Assembly: GCA_005885035.1 (NCBI GenBank)
Contig: VAXZ01000112.1
Location: forward strand, 1 to 34,129
Reading direction: 5' to 3'
Source of the DNA: Actinomycetota bacterium
GTDB lineage: Bacteria; Actinomycetota; UBA4738; HRBIN12
Length of the DNA: 34,129 nucleotides
Shown here piece by piece: positions 23,654 to 33,596 of the stretch (the stretch's first letter is position 1; each line of letters starts with the position of its first letter). Both the position numbers and the translations under genes were made by a program. Below the pieces are notes generated by a model, which made no database searches, was not told the DNA's origin, and was given only the letters and a program-made list of their open reading frames with translations.

Positions 23654-24175
23654 GTGGGAGCGAGACAGGGGCCACAGACGTGGCCTTGGATGGGCGCGAT
23701 CATCATCCGCGTGCGAACGTGCAGAACGTGCGGTCGCGAGTTTCGGCCGTCCAGTCGGCATCACGACTGCCCGACCTGCCGGTCCCGAGACCAGTGCGCA
23801 TGCGGGGACCCGAAGCAGGTCAAGTCAAGCTCGTGCTGGGCTTGCTGGTTGCGGGGAGGCCAAGCGGGATCAGCGAATCACAACTGGAAGGGCGGCCGGA
23901 CCAAGCACCACGCTGGGTACCTCATGGTGAGGATGCCGGACCATCCGAGGGCGCGAACGCAGGGATACGTCTTCGAACACGTCCTCGTGATGGAGGCGAA
24001 GCTCGGTCGGATGCTGTTCGCTGACGAAAGTGTCCACCACAGGAACGGGATCCGCGATGACAACTCGCCCGAGGATCTGGAACTTTGGGTCCGACCCCAG
24101 CCATCTGGCATCAGGGCTGCGGACGCGGTGACATGGGCGAAGGAAATCATGGCCCGCTATAAGGGGTTCAGCTAG
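23654..24175 (+). CDS. HNH endonuclease with N-terminal zinc-ribbon cysteines
   Basis: A 173-residue protein resembling phage and intron-type HNH nucleases. The N-terminal part has CxxC pairs at Cys23/Cys26 and Cys39/Cys42, then Cys48, Cys50, Cys61 and Cys64, likely one or two zinc sites. The nuclease core has EHVLVMEAKLGR, then VHHRNGIRDDNSPEDLELW with His128-His129 and Asn131, the beta-beta-alpha metal motif. It should cut DNA, and its target is unknown. The start is uncertain: GTG 23654 has GAGGAAGG just before it; ATG 23690 is the alternative. Its stop lies 48 bases from the 3' end of tmRNA, a common insertion site for mobile DNA, and it has no housekeeping partner nearby, so transfer is plausible. 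No integrase or flanking repeat was found. Confidence 0.8.
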   Translation: MGARQGPQTWPWMGAIIIRVRTCRTCGREFRPSSRHHDCPTCRSRDQCACGDPKQVKSSSCWACWLRGGQAGSANHNWKGGRTKHHAGYLMVRMPDHPRARTQGYVFEHVLVMEAKLGRMLFADESVHHRNGIRDDNSPEDLELWVRPQPSGIRAADAVTWAKEIMARYKGFS

Positions 24176-24222
24176 GCACCCCCAACAACGCTGCATCGCG
24201 ACTCCATGCCCTGCAACGCTCT

Positions 24223-24571
24223 TGGAGGTGGCGGGATTCGAACCCGCGTGCTCGGGCGACCATCTGGGGCTTCTCCGGGCGCAGCCGGCGTATGGATCTC
24301 ACCTCGGGGTCTCCACCGGCGGAAGGCCCCTCGGCCAGCCCGGGTGCGATGTTCCGCGGTGGCCCCCAGGCGGAACCCTCGCGGTGAGCCTGCTCAGTGA
24401 CGCCCGTACCCCGACCGCAGGCACACGGGGCGGGCGGCTACCTAGAGACTAGGCAGCGAGCGCGAACTCGTCGTTGGCGCTTGTGTTGGTCCGGCGTTTA
24501 ACGTGACATCCGGGATCACGGCCCGCTTCACCCAGACGGCTATCCGTCCGAGTCGAAACCAGTACACCCCC
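24223..24571 (-). ncRNA. ssrA: Transfer-messenger RNA (tmRNA)
   Basis: About 349 bases, one-piece form. The 5' end is GGGGGTGTACTGGTTTCGAC and the 3' end carries the T-arm GGGTTCGAATCCC and acceptor strand CACCTCC. GGGGGTG pairs with CACCTCC (one G-U), giving the tRNA-like acceptor stem, with A as discriminator; CCA is not encoded. The tag reading frame lies at 24478-24449 and encodes ANDEFALAA followed by TAG. With SmpB it rescues stalled ribosomes and marks the incomplete protein for proteolysis. The smpB gene is about 750 bases away, with only DUF2461 between. The region after the tag is rich in paired G/C segments, consistent with the pseudoknots. Confidence 0.96.
24449..24478 (-). other. 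tmRNA proteolysis-tag reading frame (ANDEFALAA)
   Basis: The resume codon is GCC at 24478-24476, preceded by CAAGC; nine codons give A-N-D-E-F-A-L-A-A and then TAG. The ALAA end is the usual degradation signal. The tag is one residue shorter than the E. coli ANDENYALAA, with Phe in place of Asn-Tyr. Confidence 0.92.
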
Positions 24572-24590
24572 ATATGCAGTTGTGCTTCCA

Positions 24591-24596
24591 AGTATA
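24591..24596 (-). promoter_or_regulatory. Candidate -10 box of the tmRNA gene
   Basis: TATACT on the minus strand lies 19 bases before the mature 5' end (24571). Transcription would start about 12 bases upstream of the mature RNA, to be trimmed by RNase P. The -35 region is weak. Confidence 0.45.
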
Positions 24597-24624
24597 CGGG
24601 GCCATCGGTGTCGGTCGGGCGGCG

Positions 24625-24630
24625 TAGAGT
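24625..24630 (+). promoter_or_regulatory. Candidate -10 box of a leaderless promoter for the DUF2461 gene
   Basis: TAGAGT, then CACGAC, then ATG at 24637, with no ribosome site. It lies in the 65-base gap shared with the divergent tmRNA promoter. Confidence 0.5.
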
Positions 24631-24636
24631 CACGAC

Positions 24637-25311
24637 ATGAGCTTCGAGGGGTTCGGCCCGACCACGACGTTCCTCAAGGATCTCGGGCGCAACAACTCCA
24701 AGGAGTGGTTCCACGACCACTACGACGACTATCAGGAACACCTGCTCGAGCCCGCCATGGCCTTCGTCGAGGCGATCGGGCCGCTCCTTCGCCGGTTCGC
24801 CCCCGATACGCAGGCCGTGCCGAAGATCGGGGCGTCCGTGATGCGGATCAACCGCGATATCCGCTTCGCCAAGGACAAGCGTCCCTACAAGGACCACCTC
24901 GACCTGTGGTTCTGGCGTGGAGGCGAGAAGAAGGGTCCGAATGGCTACTGGTTCCGCCTGACCCCCAAGACCCTCATCTTGGGAGGGGGGATGCACATGC
25001 TGGACAAGCACGACCTCCAGCGATACCGGGAGGCCGTGGACGACGGCGGGTCGGGTACGGACCTGGCCCGCGTGGTGACCAAGTTGGAGCGAGCCGGATA
25101 CGACGTCGGCGGCGAGCGCTACAAGCGCGTGCCCAGCGGCTACCCGCCGGACCATCCCCGCGCAGCGCTCCTCCGGCGCGACGGCGTCCACGCGGGTCGC
25201 GATCTGCCCCTGCCGCCGGAGGCGGCGACCGCGAAGTTCCCCTCGTTCTGCGCGGCCCAGTTCCGGAAGGTCACCCCGCTCGTCGACTGGCTCGCCGACG
25301 TGTTCGGCTGA
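24637..25311 (+). CDS. DUF2461 family protein
   Basis: A 224-residue protein matching DUF2461 over its full length. The N-terminal GFGPTTTFLKDLGRNNSKEWFHDHYDDYQEHL is the family's most conserved stretch (F-L-x2-L-x2-N-N-x3-W-F). MRINRDIRFAKDKRPYKDHL and FRLTPKTLILGGGMHMLDKHDLQRYREAV follow. No catalytic residues are established for the family, and its role is not known. It is probably cytosolic: no signal or membrane segment is visible. It lies between ssrA and smpB on the opposite strand and ends 4 bases from the smpB stop. The ATG is supported by the leaderless box and by the family start. Confidence 0.9.
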   Translation: MSFEGFGPTTTFLKDLGRNNSKEWFHDHYDDYQEHLLEPAMAFVEAIGPLLRRFAPDTQAVPKIGASVMRINRDIRFAKDKRPYKDHLDLWFWRGGEKKGPNGYWFRLTPKTLILGGGMHMLDKHDLQRYREAVDDGGSGTDLARVVTKLERAGYDVGGERYKRVPSGYPPDHPRAALLRRDGVHAGRDLPLPPEAATAKFPSFCAAQFRKVTPLVDWLADVFG

Positions 25312-25315
25312 CGGG

Positions 25316-25783
25316 CTAGTGCCTCCTGCCAGCCGCACGCTCCATCTCGCGCTGCGCTTCGCGCTTCGCGATGGACTGCCGCTTCTCGTACTTCCGCTTC
25401 CCGCGAGCCAGCGCGACCTCGACCTTCGCCATCCCGTGGGTGAAGTAGATGCGGAGCGGGACGAGGGACAGTCCCTTCTCGTTGACCTCGCGAGCGATCA
25501 GGTCGATCTCCCGCCGGTGCAGGAGCAGCTTGCGCGGCCGGAGCGGCAGATGCGTGCGCTTGTCTCCCTGCTCATACGGCGGGATGTGCAGGCCCTCGAG
25601 CCACACCTCGCTCCCCCGTACGCGGCCGTAGCAGTCGACCAGCGAGGCCCGCCCCTCCCGGAGCGACTTCACTTCGTCACCCGTGAGCTGGATGCCACAC
25701 TCGAAGTGCTCGAGCAGCTCGTAGTCGTGTCGCGCGCGCCGGTTGCTGGCGACGATCTTCTCGCCCTCGTCCTGCCGGCCCAT
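25316..25783 (-). CDS. smpB: SsrA-binding protein SmpB
   Basis: A 155-residue RNA-binding protein that brings tmRNA to stalled ribosomes. Family blocks are all present: IVASNRRARHDYELLEHFECGIQLTGDEVKSLR at the start, GLHIPPYEQGD, RPRKLLLHRREIDLI, GLSLVPLRIYF, and VEVALARGKRKYEKRQSIAKRE near the end. The basic C-terminal tail (to RRH) is the part that enters the mRNA channel. It lies 10 bases after the ftsX stop in the same direction and is probably expressed with ftsEX. ATG 25783 is about eight residues before the conserved core, a normal length. It is convergent with the DUF2461 gene. Confidence 0.97.
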   Translation of the reverse strand: MGRQDEGEKIVASNRRARHDYELLEHFECGIQLTGDEVKSLREGRASLVDCYGRVRGSEVWLEGLHIPPYEQGDKRTHLPLRPRKLLLHRREIDLIAREVNEKGLSLVPLRIYFTHGMAKVEVALARGKRKYEKRQSIAKREAQREMERAAGRRH

Positions 25784-25793
25784 GGCCGGGAGG

Positions 25794-26705
25794 CTACACG
25801 TCGAGGAAGCGGCGGATGCCGATCGTGCCCGCGACGATCGCGACGCCGGCGGCGGCTATCAGTATCCATGGCGTGATCGCCAGCACGTCGCCGTTGCGGA
25901 TCAGCGGCAGCCACACGATCCTTCCTCGCAGCTGGTCGACGACGAACACTTTCACGAGGAACAACGTGATGATCGCGAGGGCGGCGCCGACGAGCGCTTC
26001 CACTAACCCTTCGATCAGGAACGGCACACGGATCCGCCAGTTCGTGGCACCGACGAGGCGCATGATCCCGATCTCCTTGCGACGCGCGAACATCCCCATG
26101 CGGAGCGTGTTGGCAACGAGGACGGTCGCGCTGACCAGCATGATCACGGCGATGAACAGGACGCCGTTGCGGAGCACTCGTGTGATGGCGGACAGGCGGT
26201 CGAGGATGTCGCGGAAATCGAGGACCTTGAGCACGCCCGGCTCCGAGCACGTGATGTCGTGGGTCGTCGGATCGGGTTCGCACGCCAGCCTCGCGGTGAT
26301 CTGACCGTATTGCGAGGTGTCCGCCAGGGTCACACGGAACGACGCGGGGTAGACCTCACACGGGACGTTCTCGGTGATCGCCGGGTTGCTCTCGAAGAGC
26401 TTCTTCGCCCGGGCGCACGCCTCGTCCTTGTTCTCGTACTCGACGGATGCGACCGCGGGGAGCTGCTGCAGCTCGGTCTGGAGCCGGGTCACGGTCTCGG
26501 GTCTGACCGGGTCGCTGAGGTAGACGGCGACCTGGACGTTCCCGGTCACGGCCTCGATCACCAGGTTGATCTCGCGAGCGATGATCAACGCCAGCCCGAA
26601 CAGGAACAACGCGATGAACGCCGTCGACATGGCGGCGAACGCCATGATCCCGTTCCGGCGGATCCCGGCCGCGGTCTCGCGGAAGTAGAACTCGATCCGT
26701 CGCAC
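25794..26705 (-). CDS. ftsX: Cell-division ABC transporter permease FtsX
   Basis: A 303-residue membrane protein with four helices: one near residues 20-45 (AAMSTAFIALFLFGLALII), and three in the C-terminal half, including LFIAVIMLVSATVLVANTL, LVGAALAIITLFLVKVFVV and ILIAAAGVAIVAGTI. The long loop after the first helix (about 45-170) is extracytoplasmic and in this family regulates peptidoglycan hydrolases at the septum. That loop has four Cys residues, two of them bracketing an extra segment CEPDPTTHDITCSEPG, so disulfides are possible. GMFARRKEIGIMRLVGATNW is the cytosolic coupling helix that contacts FtsE. The start is GTG at 26705, 4 bases after the ftsE stop, so the two proteins are produced together. 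Confidence 0.96.
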   Translation of the reverse strand: MRRIEFYFRETAAGIRRNGIMAFAAMSTAFIALFLFGLALIIAREINLVIEAVTGNVQVAVYLSDPVRPETVTRLQTELQQLPAVASVEYENKDEACARAKKLFESNPAITENVPCEVYPASFRVTLADTSQYGQITARLACEPDPTTHDITCSEPGVLKVLDFRDILDRLSAITRVLRNGVLFIAVIMLVSATVLVANTLRMGMFARRKEIGIMRLVGATNWRIRVPFLIEGLVEALVGAALAIITLFLVKVFVVDQLRGRIVWLPLIRNGDVLAITPWILIAAAGVAIVAGTIGIRRFLDV

Positions 26706-26709
26706 GGCC

Positions 26710-27390
26710 TTAGGAGTACACCCCTCGAGACTGATCCCGAACGACCTTGCCGCGATCGAGCTCGATCACGCGCTTGCGCATGGCATCCACGATCGCCTGA
26801 TCGTGGGTCGCCATAACCACGGTCGTCCCGATCTTGTTGACCTTGTCCAAGAGCCGCATGATGTCGACACTCGTGTTCGGGTCGAGGTTGCCGGTCGGCT
26901 CGTCGGCGAGGAGCACCAGCGGTCGGTTGACGCACGCGCGCGCGATCGAGACGCGCTGCTGCTCACCGCCGGAGAGCTCGTCGGGATAGTTGTTGAGCTT
27001 CTCCCCCAGGCCCACGTAGTCCAGGATCTCGGGCACCCGCGCGTCGATCACGTGCTTGGGCTTCCCGATCACCTCCAAGGCGAACGAGACGTTCTCGAAG
27101 ACGGTCTTGTCCTGGAGCAGCTTGAAGTCCTGGAAGACGCAGCCGATGTTCCGCCGGAGCTTGGGGATCCCTCCGAGCGATGACAGCCGCACGACGTTCT
27201 TCCCGGCGACGAACACCTCGCCCGCGGACGGCTCCTCTTCCCTGAGCAGCAGCCGGAGGGTCGTGGACTTGCCCGAGCCCGATGGACCAACGACGAAGAC
27301 GAATTCGCCCTTCTCGATCTCGATCGAGACCGATTCGAGGGCAGTCACACCGTTCTTGTACGTCTTGGTGACGTTCTGGAGGCTGATCAT
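26710..27390 (-). CDS. ftsE: Cell-division ATP-binding protein FtsE
   Basis: A 226-residue ABC ATPase that works with FtsX. Walker A is GPSGSGKST at about 35-43; the Q-loop lies in CVFQDFKLL, the signature is LSGGEQQRV, Walker B is [12 protein letters not shown], and the switch His is in MATHDQ. Length and the start [20 protein letters not shown] are normal for FtsE. It lies 87 bases after the prfB stop. A TAGGGT box on the minus strand at 27432-27427 might give it its own promoter, and there is no good ribosome site before the ATG. Together with FtsX it couples ATP use in the cell to wall hydrolysis outside. Confidence 0.97.
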   Translation of the reverse strand: MISLQNVTKTYKNGVTALESVSIEIEKGEFVFVVGPSGSGKSTTLRLLLREEEPSAGEVFVAGKNVVRLSSLGGIPKLRRNIGCVFQDFKLLQDKTVFENVSFALEVIGKPKHVIDARVPEILDYVGLGEKLNNYPDELSGGEQQRVSIARACVNRPLVLLADEPTGNLDPNTSVDIMRLLDKVNKIGTTVVMATHDQAIVDAMRKRVIELDRGKVVRDQSRGVYS

Positions 27391-27477
27391 GTTGTTGCGT
27401 TATGGGGAAGGATGCGGGGTCGACCCACCCTATCAGAGGGTCCTCGCGCTTCTGTGGAGGTTCGCGATCTATCCGCT

Positions 27478-28582
27478 TCATCCGGAGGCGCGCCGCCGGA
27501 GCTCCGCCTCGACGAAGCGATCGAGATCCCCGGCCAGTACCCGCTGCGGGTCCCCGACCTCGACGTTCGTGCGGTGATCCTTGACCATCTGGTACGGGGC
27601 CAGTACGTACGACCGGATCTGGGAGCCGAAGTCGACGGCCTTCCGTTCGCCGCGGATCTGGTTCATGTGCTCCTCGTGCTTGCGGCGCTCCAGGTCGGCG
27701 AGCCGAGCCTTCAGGATGCTCATCGCGGTCGCCTTGTTCTGGAGCTGCGACCGTTCGTTCTGGCACGCGACGACGATCCCGGTCGGGAGGTGCGTGATCC
27801 GGACGGCGGAATCCGTGGTATTGACCCCCTGGCCGCCGGGGCCGCTGGAGCGATACACGTCGATCCGAAGGTCCTGCTCGTCGATCTCGATCTCCTCGGC
27901 CTCCGATTCGTCCAACGCCGGGATCACGTCGAGCGACGCGAAGGAGGTGTGGCGTCGCTTCTGCGCGTCGTAGGGACTGATTCGGACCAGTCGGTGGACC
28001 CCACGCTCCGCAGATAGCAGTCCGTACGCGTTGGGTCCGTGCACCGTGAAGGTTGCGGACTTGATCCCCGCCTCGTCGCCGTAGTGCACCTCGTCGACCT
28101 CGACCTTGAAGCTCTCCTGCTCCGCCCACCGCGTGTACATACGAAGCAGCATGTCGGCCCAATCCATGGACTCCGTCCCCCCAGCGCCCGCCTGCACCGT
28201 GGCGATCGCATCGTGGGCGTCGTACGGACCGGACAGGAGCGCCGCGAGCTCCACCTTCTCGAGGTCGACCTCGAGCGCGGCCATCGTCTGCTCGAGCTCG
28301 TGCTGAAGATCGGGGTCGGTCGATCCGGTCAGCAGCTCGTCGATGGCGGTCGCGTCACCGAGCCTGCGCTGCAATGCGTCATAGCGATCGACCTCGGCGG
28401 TCAGCCGCGCGAGCTTGGACGTGACCTGCTGGCCGTGCGCGGGATCATCCCAGAGGGACGGATCGGAAGCCTGCTGCTGGAGCTCGACCATCTGGGCGCG
28501 CTTGCCGTCGACGTCAAAGGAACCCCCTTGCAGCCTCGACGCGCTCGGCGATGGCTCGTAGCCGCTCGGTGTGCTCGCTCAT
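27478..28582 (-). CDS. prfB: Peptide chain release factor 2, with programmed +1 frameshift
   Basis: RF2 frees finished proteins at UGA and UAA codons. Frame 1 runs from ATG 28582 (MSEHTERLRAIAERVEAARGFL) to an in-frame TGA at 28516-28514. A +1 shift at CTT-TGA-C joins it to the frame ending at 27478, giving 367 residues, the normal length. The slip site is preceded by AGGGGG three bases upstream, the usual internal Shine-Dalgarno. GGQ is at 249-251 in SSGPGGQGVNT. The codon-recognition tripeptide, normally SPF, reads SPY at 202-204 (RISPYDAQKRRHTSFA), a notable change. TAGACT lies eight bases before the ATG. It is divergent from the GNAT gene across only 35 bases. Annotation without the frameshift would start wrongly at GTG 28491. 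Confidence 0.95.
28514..28528 (-). promoter_or_regulatory. Programmed +1 frameshift site of prfB
   Basis: On the minus strand AGG GGG TTC CTT TGA C. The AGGGGG pairs with the end of 16S rRNA, CTT is the slippery codon and TGA is the stop read by RF2 itself. When RF2 is scarce the ribosome slips forward by one base and makes more RF2, a self-regulating loop. Confidence 0.95.
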
Positions 28583-28590
28583 GTCGTGCG

Positions 28591-28596
28591 AGTCTA
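28591..28596 (-). promoter_or_regulatory. Candidate -10 box of prfB
   Basis: TAGACT on the minus strand, eight bases before the ATG at 28582, without a ribosome site. It lies only 7 bases from the opposite-facing box of the GNAT gene. Confidence 0.45.
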
Positions 28597-28603
28597 CGGG
28601 CCG

Positions 28604-28609
28604 TACGCT
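28604..28609 (+). promoter_or_regulatory. Candidate -10 box of the GNAT gene
   Basis: TACGCT, eight bases before the ATG at 28618, with no ribosome site. Any -35 element would fall inside the prfB coding start, so the two promoters would overlap. Confidence 0.45.
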
Positions 28610-28617
28610 TCTCCGCC

Positions 28618-29079
28618 ATGGTCGCAGCCGTCCGGAAGCTCGAACCGCACGATGCAGCGGCGTGCGACGCGATCGTCGCCGGATTGCCCGAGTGGTTCGG
28701 GAACCAGCAGGGCATCCGTGACTGCGCAATCGCGGTCCGCTCGCACGCCGGTCTCGTCGCGACGGACGAGATCGGCGTCACCGGCTTCCTCACCTGGACG
28801 CAGGACCGCGAACGCGGCGTCGCAGAGATCACGTGGATGGCCGTGCGAGCGGATCTCCGTCGCCATGGCATCGGCCGCTCGCTCCTGGGCGCGCTGATCG
28901 AGCGTCTGCAGGAGGAACGGGTCCATCGGTTGGACGTGAAGACGCTTTCCGAACGCGCCGCGTACGCGCCCTACGCGGAGACGCGAGACTTCTACCTGGC
29001 CAACGGGTTCGAGCCGATCGCGGAGCTGGACATCTGGGACGAAGAGAACCCCGCCGTCCTCATGCGCCGTTCGCTGTGA
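28618..29079 (+). CDS. GNAT-family N-acetyltransferase
   Basis: A 153-residue acetyl-CoA-dependent transferase. Motif A is AEITWMAVRADLRRHGIGRSLLGALIE, with RRHGIG forming the pyrophosphate-binding loop. The C-terminal part has TRDFYLANGFEPIAELDIW, the usual FYxxxGF block. The N-terminal VRKLEPHDAAACDAIVAGLPEWFGNQQGI resembles small GNAT proteins of unspecified substrate. The acceptor amine (small molecule or protein) cannot be told. ATG 28618 is chosen by the start of the fold and the upstream -10 box; an in-frame extension to 28039 is antisense to prfB. It ends 6 bases from the convergent secA stop. Confidence 0.9.
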   Translation: MVAAVRKLEPHDAAACDAIVAGLPEWFGNQQGIRDCAIAVRSHAGLVATDEIGVTGFLTWTQDRERGVAEITWMAVRADLRRHGIGRSLLGALIERLQEERVHRLDVKTLSERAAYAPYAETRDFYLANGFEPIAELDIWDEENPAVLMRRSL

Positions 29080-29085
29080 CGGCGG

Positions 29086-31806
<2,721 letters not shown>

Positions 31807-31840
31807 GCTTGATCCTTCGGTCTTCTGAGGGCGTTTCCCT

Positions 31841-31846
31841 ATGGTA
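31841..31846 (-). promoter_or_regulatory. Candidate -10 box of secA
   Basis: TACCAT on the minus strand; transcription would start near 31834, leaving an untranslated leader of about 28 bases that contains GAAGGA six bases before the GTG. Unlike the single small genes here, secA therefore seems to use a normal ribosome site. Confidence 0.4.
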
Positions 31847-31875
31847 CCGGCGGAACCGTGGAGCAACGTTCAACG

Positions 31876-33528
31876 TCACATGGGCTCTTCGAGCGCTCCC
31901 AGCCGCTCAACGAGCCGCGCGTTCTCGCGGTAGTCCACGGGGCAGGCGATCACGGAGACCGCATCGTCATCCAGCGCTTTCCGGAGTGTCGGCAGCAGCT
32001 CCCCGGCCGCCCGGATCGAGTAGCCGCGAGCCCCGAAGCTCTCCGCGTAACGCACGAAGTCCGGATTGTCGAAGGAGACCGCCGCCCGCCTCCCGAAGTG
32101 GATGTCCTGTTTCCACCCGATCAGCCCGTACCCCCCGTCCACCCACACGAGGGTCACGATGGGGACGCGCTCGCGCACAGCGGTCTCGATCTCCGCCGCG
32201 CTCATCAGGAACGCCCCGTCACCCATCACGGCGAGCACCTTCCGTTCGGGGAACGCGAGCTTCGCGGCGAACGCACCCGGGAGGGAGAACGCCATCGTCG
32301 CGAGTCCGTTCGAGATCAGACACGTGTTGGGCGCGTACGTGGGGTAGAGCCGAGCCATCCACATCTTTGCCGCTCCTGTGTCGCAGAGGACGACATCTTC
32401 CCGACTCATCGCCTCACGGATGTCGGCGACGATCCGAGCCGGTGTGAGCGGGAAGGCGTCGTCGGCCGCTCCGTGCTCCAGCTCCTCCCGCACGAGGCTC
32501 TTGACCGGCGGGACCCCGCCGCCGATCGGATGGAGATCGCGCGCGCCCGCGATCTCGTCGAGGGTCTCCCCGATCGAGCCTTGGAGCCCGACCGCGAGCG
32601 TGTAGTGCGCGTCCACCTCGGCGACGGTCCGGTGGACGTGCACGATCTGTTTGTCGCGAGCGGGGTTCCAGCGCGATGGGGCGTACTCCACCAGGTCGTA
32701 GCCCACCGCCACCACGACATCGGCCGTGTCGAACCCGAAGTTCGCGTAGTCCTTGACCATGAATCCGATCGTCCCGAGCGCGTTCGGGTGATCGTCCGGG
32801 AAGACGCCCTTGCCCAGGAACGTCGTGGCGACGGGAACCTGGAGGCGCTCGCTGAATCGGAGCAGCGACCCCATCGCGTGGTCACGCGCCACGCCCGCGC
32901 CCGCGAGGACGACGGGGTGGGTCGACTGGGCCAAGACGTGGGCCGCCCGATGCACCTGATCCACCGATGGCGACGGATCGTGCGGAACGTTCACGGGGAG
33001 CGGGTCGCCCTCAGCCGGCAGTTCGGCCACGTCCTCCGGGAGGATGACGAACGTCGCGCCCGGCCGCTCGGTCTGGGCCTGTTTGAACGCCTTCCTGATC
33101 AGCTCCGGGGCGCTCCCGGGCCGCGTCACCTGGTCACCCCATTTCGTCACCGGTCGGAAGAGGGACACCAGGTCGACCACCTGATGTGACTCCTTGTAGA
33201 GCCGGTCGAGCCCGGCCTGTGCCGTGAGCGCCACGAGAGGATGCGAGTCGAGCTGGGCGTTGGCGACGCCCAGCAACAGGTTGATCGCGCCGGGTCCGAG
33301 CGTCGCCAGGCACACCCCGGCCTTCCCTGTCAGCGCGCCGTAGGTATCCGCCATGAAGGCGGCCCCGCGCTCGTCCCTGGTAGTGATGAAGCGGATGGAT
33401 GACGAAGCGATCGCATCGATCACGTGCAGGTTCTCCTCGCCCGGCAGACCGAAGACGTATTCGACGCCCTCGTTCTCCAAGCAGGAGACCAGGAGCTGCG
33501 CGACGTTAGGCTCGTTCCGCGCCGTCAT
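31876..33528 (-). CDS. alsS: Thiamine-diphosphate-dependent acetolactate synthase, catabolic AlsS type
   Basis: A 550-residue enzyme that joins two pyruvates to acetolactate. The N-terminal domain has the catalytic Glu in FGLPGEENLHVIDA and then TRDERGAAFMAD and LGPGAINLLLGVANA. The C-terminal domain has the thiamine-diphosphate motif GDGAFLMSAAEIETAVRE with WVDGGYGLIGWKQ. VAVGYDLVEYAPSRWNP in the middle domain matches catabolic AlsS rather than the FAD-containing IlvB; no ilvN-type small subunit or alsD follows. TAGGCT six bases before the ATG, without a ribosome site, suggests a leaderless message. It lies 69 bases upstream of the secA start, so co-transcription with secA is possible. It could also act on other 2-oxoacids. 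Confidence 0.88.
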   Translation of the reverse strand: MTARNEPNVAQLLVSCLENEGVEYVFGLPGEENLHVIDAIASSSIRFITTRDERGAAFMADTYGALTGKAGVCLATLGPGAINLLLGVANAQLDSHPLVALTAQAGLDRLYKESHQVVDLVSLFRPVTKWGDQVTRPGSAPELIRKAFKQAQTERPGATFVILPEDVAELPAEGDPLPVNVPHDPSPSVDQVHRAAHVLAQSTHPVVLAGAGVARDHAMGSLLRFSERLQVPVATTFLGKGVFPDDHPNALGTIGFMVKDYANFGFDTADVVVAVGYDLVEYAPSRWNPARDKQIVHVHRTVAEVDAHYTLAVGLQGSIGETLDEIAGARDLHPIGGGVPPVKSLVREELEHGAADDAFPLTPARIVADIREAMSREDVVLCDTGAAKMWMARLYPTYAPNTCLISNGLATMAFSLPGAFAAKLAFPERKVLAVMGDGAFLMSAAEIETAVRERVPIVTLVWVDGGYGLIGWKQDIHFGRRAAVSFDNPDFVRYAESFGARGYSIRAAGELLPTLRKALDDDAVSVIACPVDYRENARLVERLGALEEPM

Positions 33529-33534
33529 GCCGGC

Positions 33535-33540
33535 AGCCTA
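33535..33540 (-). promoter_or_regulatory. Candidate -10 box of a leaderless promoter for alsS
   Basis: The minus strand reads TAGGCT, GCCGGC, ATG (33528), with the same six-base spacing seen before the DUF2277, cupin and DUF2461 genes. Confidence 0.5.
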
Positions 33541-33583
33541 GCGGAGCGACACAGGACGTTTGTGCGGGCCTTGGGTTCGGCGC

Positions 33584-33589
33584 TACGTT
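33584..33589 (+). promoter_or_regulatory. Candidate -10 box before the membrane-protein gene
   Basis: TACGTT, then seven bases, then GTG at 33597; no ribosome site. It shares a 68-base divergent gap with the alsS promoter. Confidence 0.4.
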
Positions 33590-33596
33590 CGGCCAG

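Noticed and set aside
23442-23675. 77-codon minus-strand open frame between the cupin and HNH genes
   Set aside because: No motif, no ribosome site, overlaps both the cupin promoter and the HNH start.
24206-25338. Open frames across the tmRNA gene on both strands (64, 76 and 298 codons)
   Set aside because: They cover the structured tmRNA and part of DUF2461 in antisense; no protein likeness.
31807-31866. 20-residue N-terminal extension of SecA
   Set aside because: GTG 31806 has GAAGGA at good spacing and gives the usual SecA start; the extension covers the -10 box.
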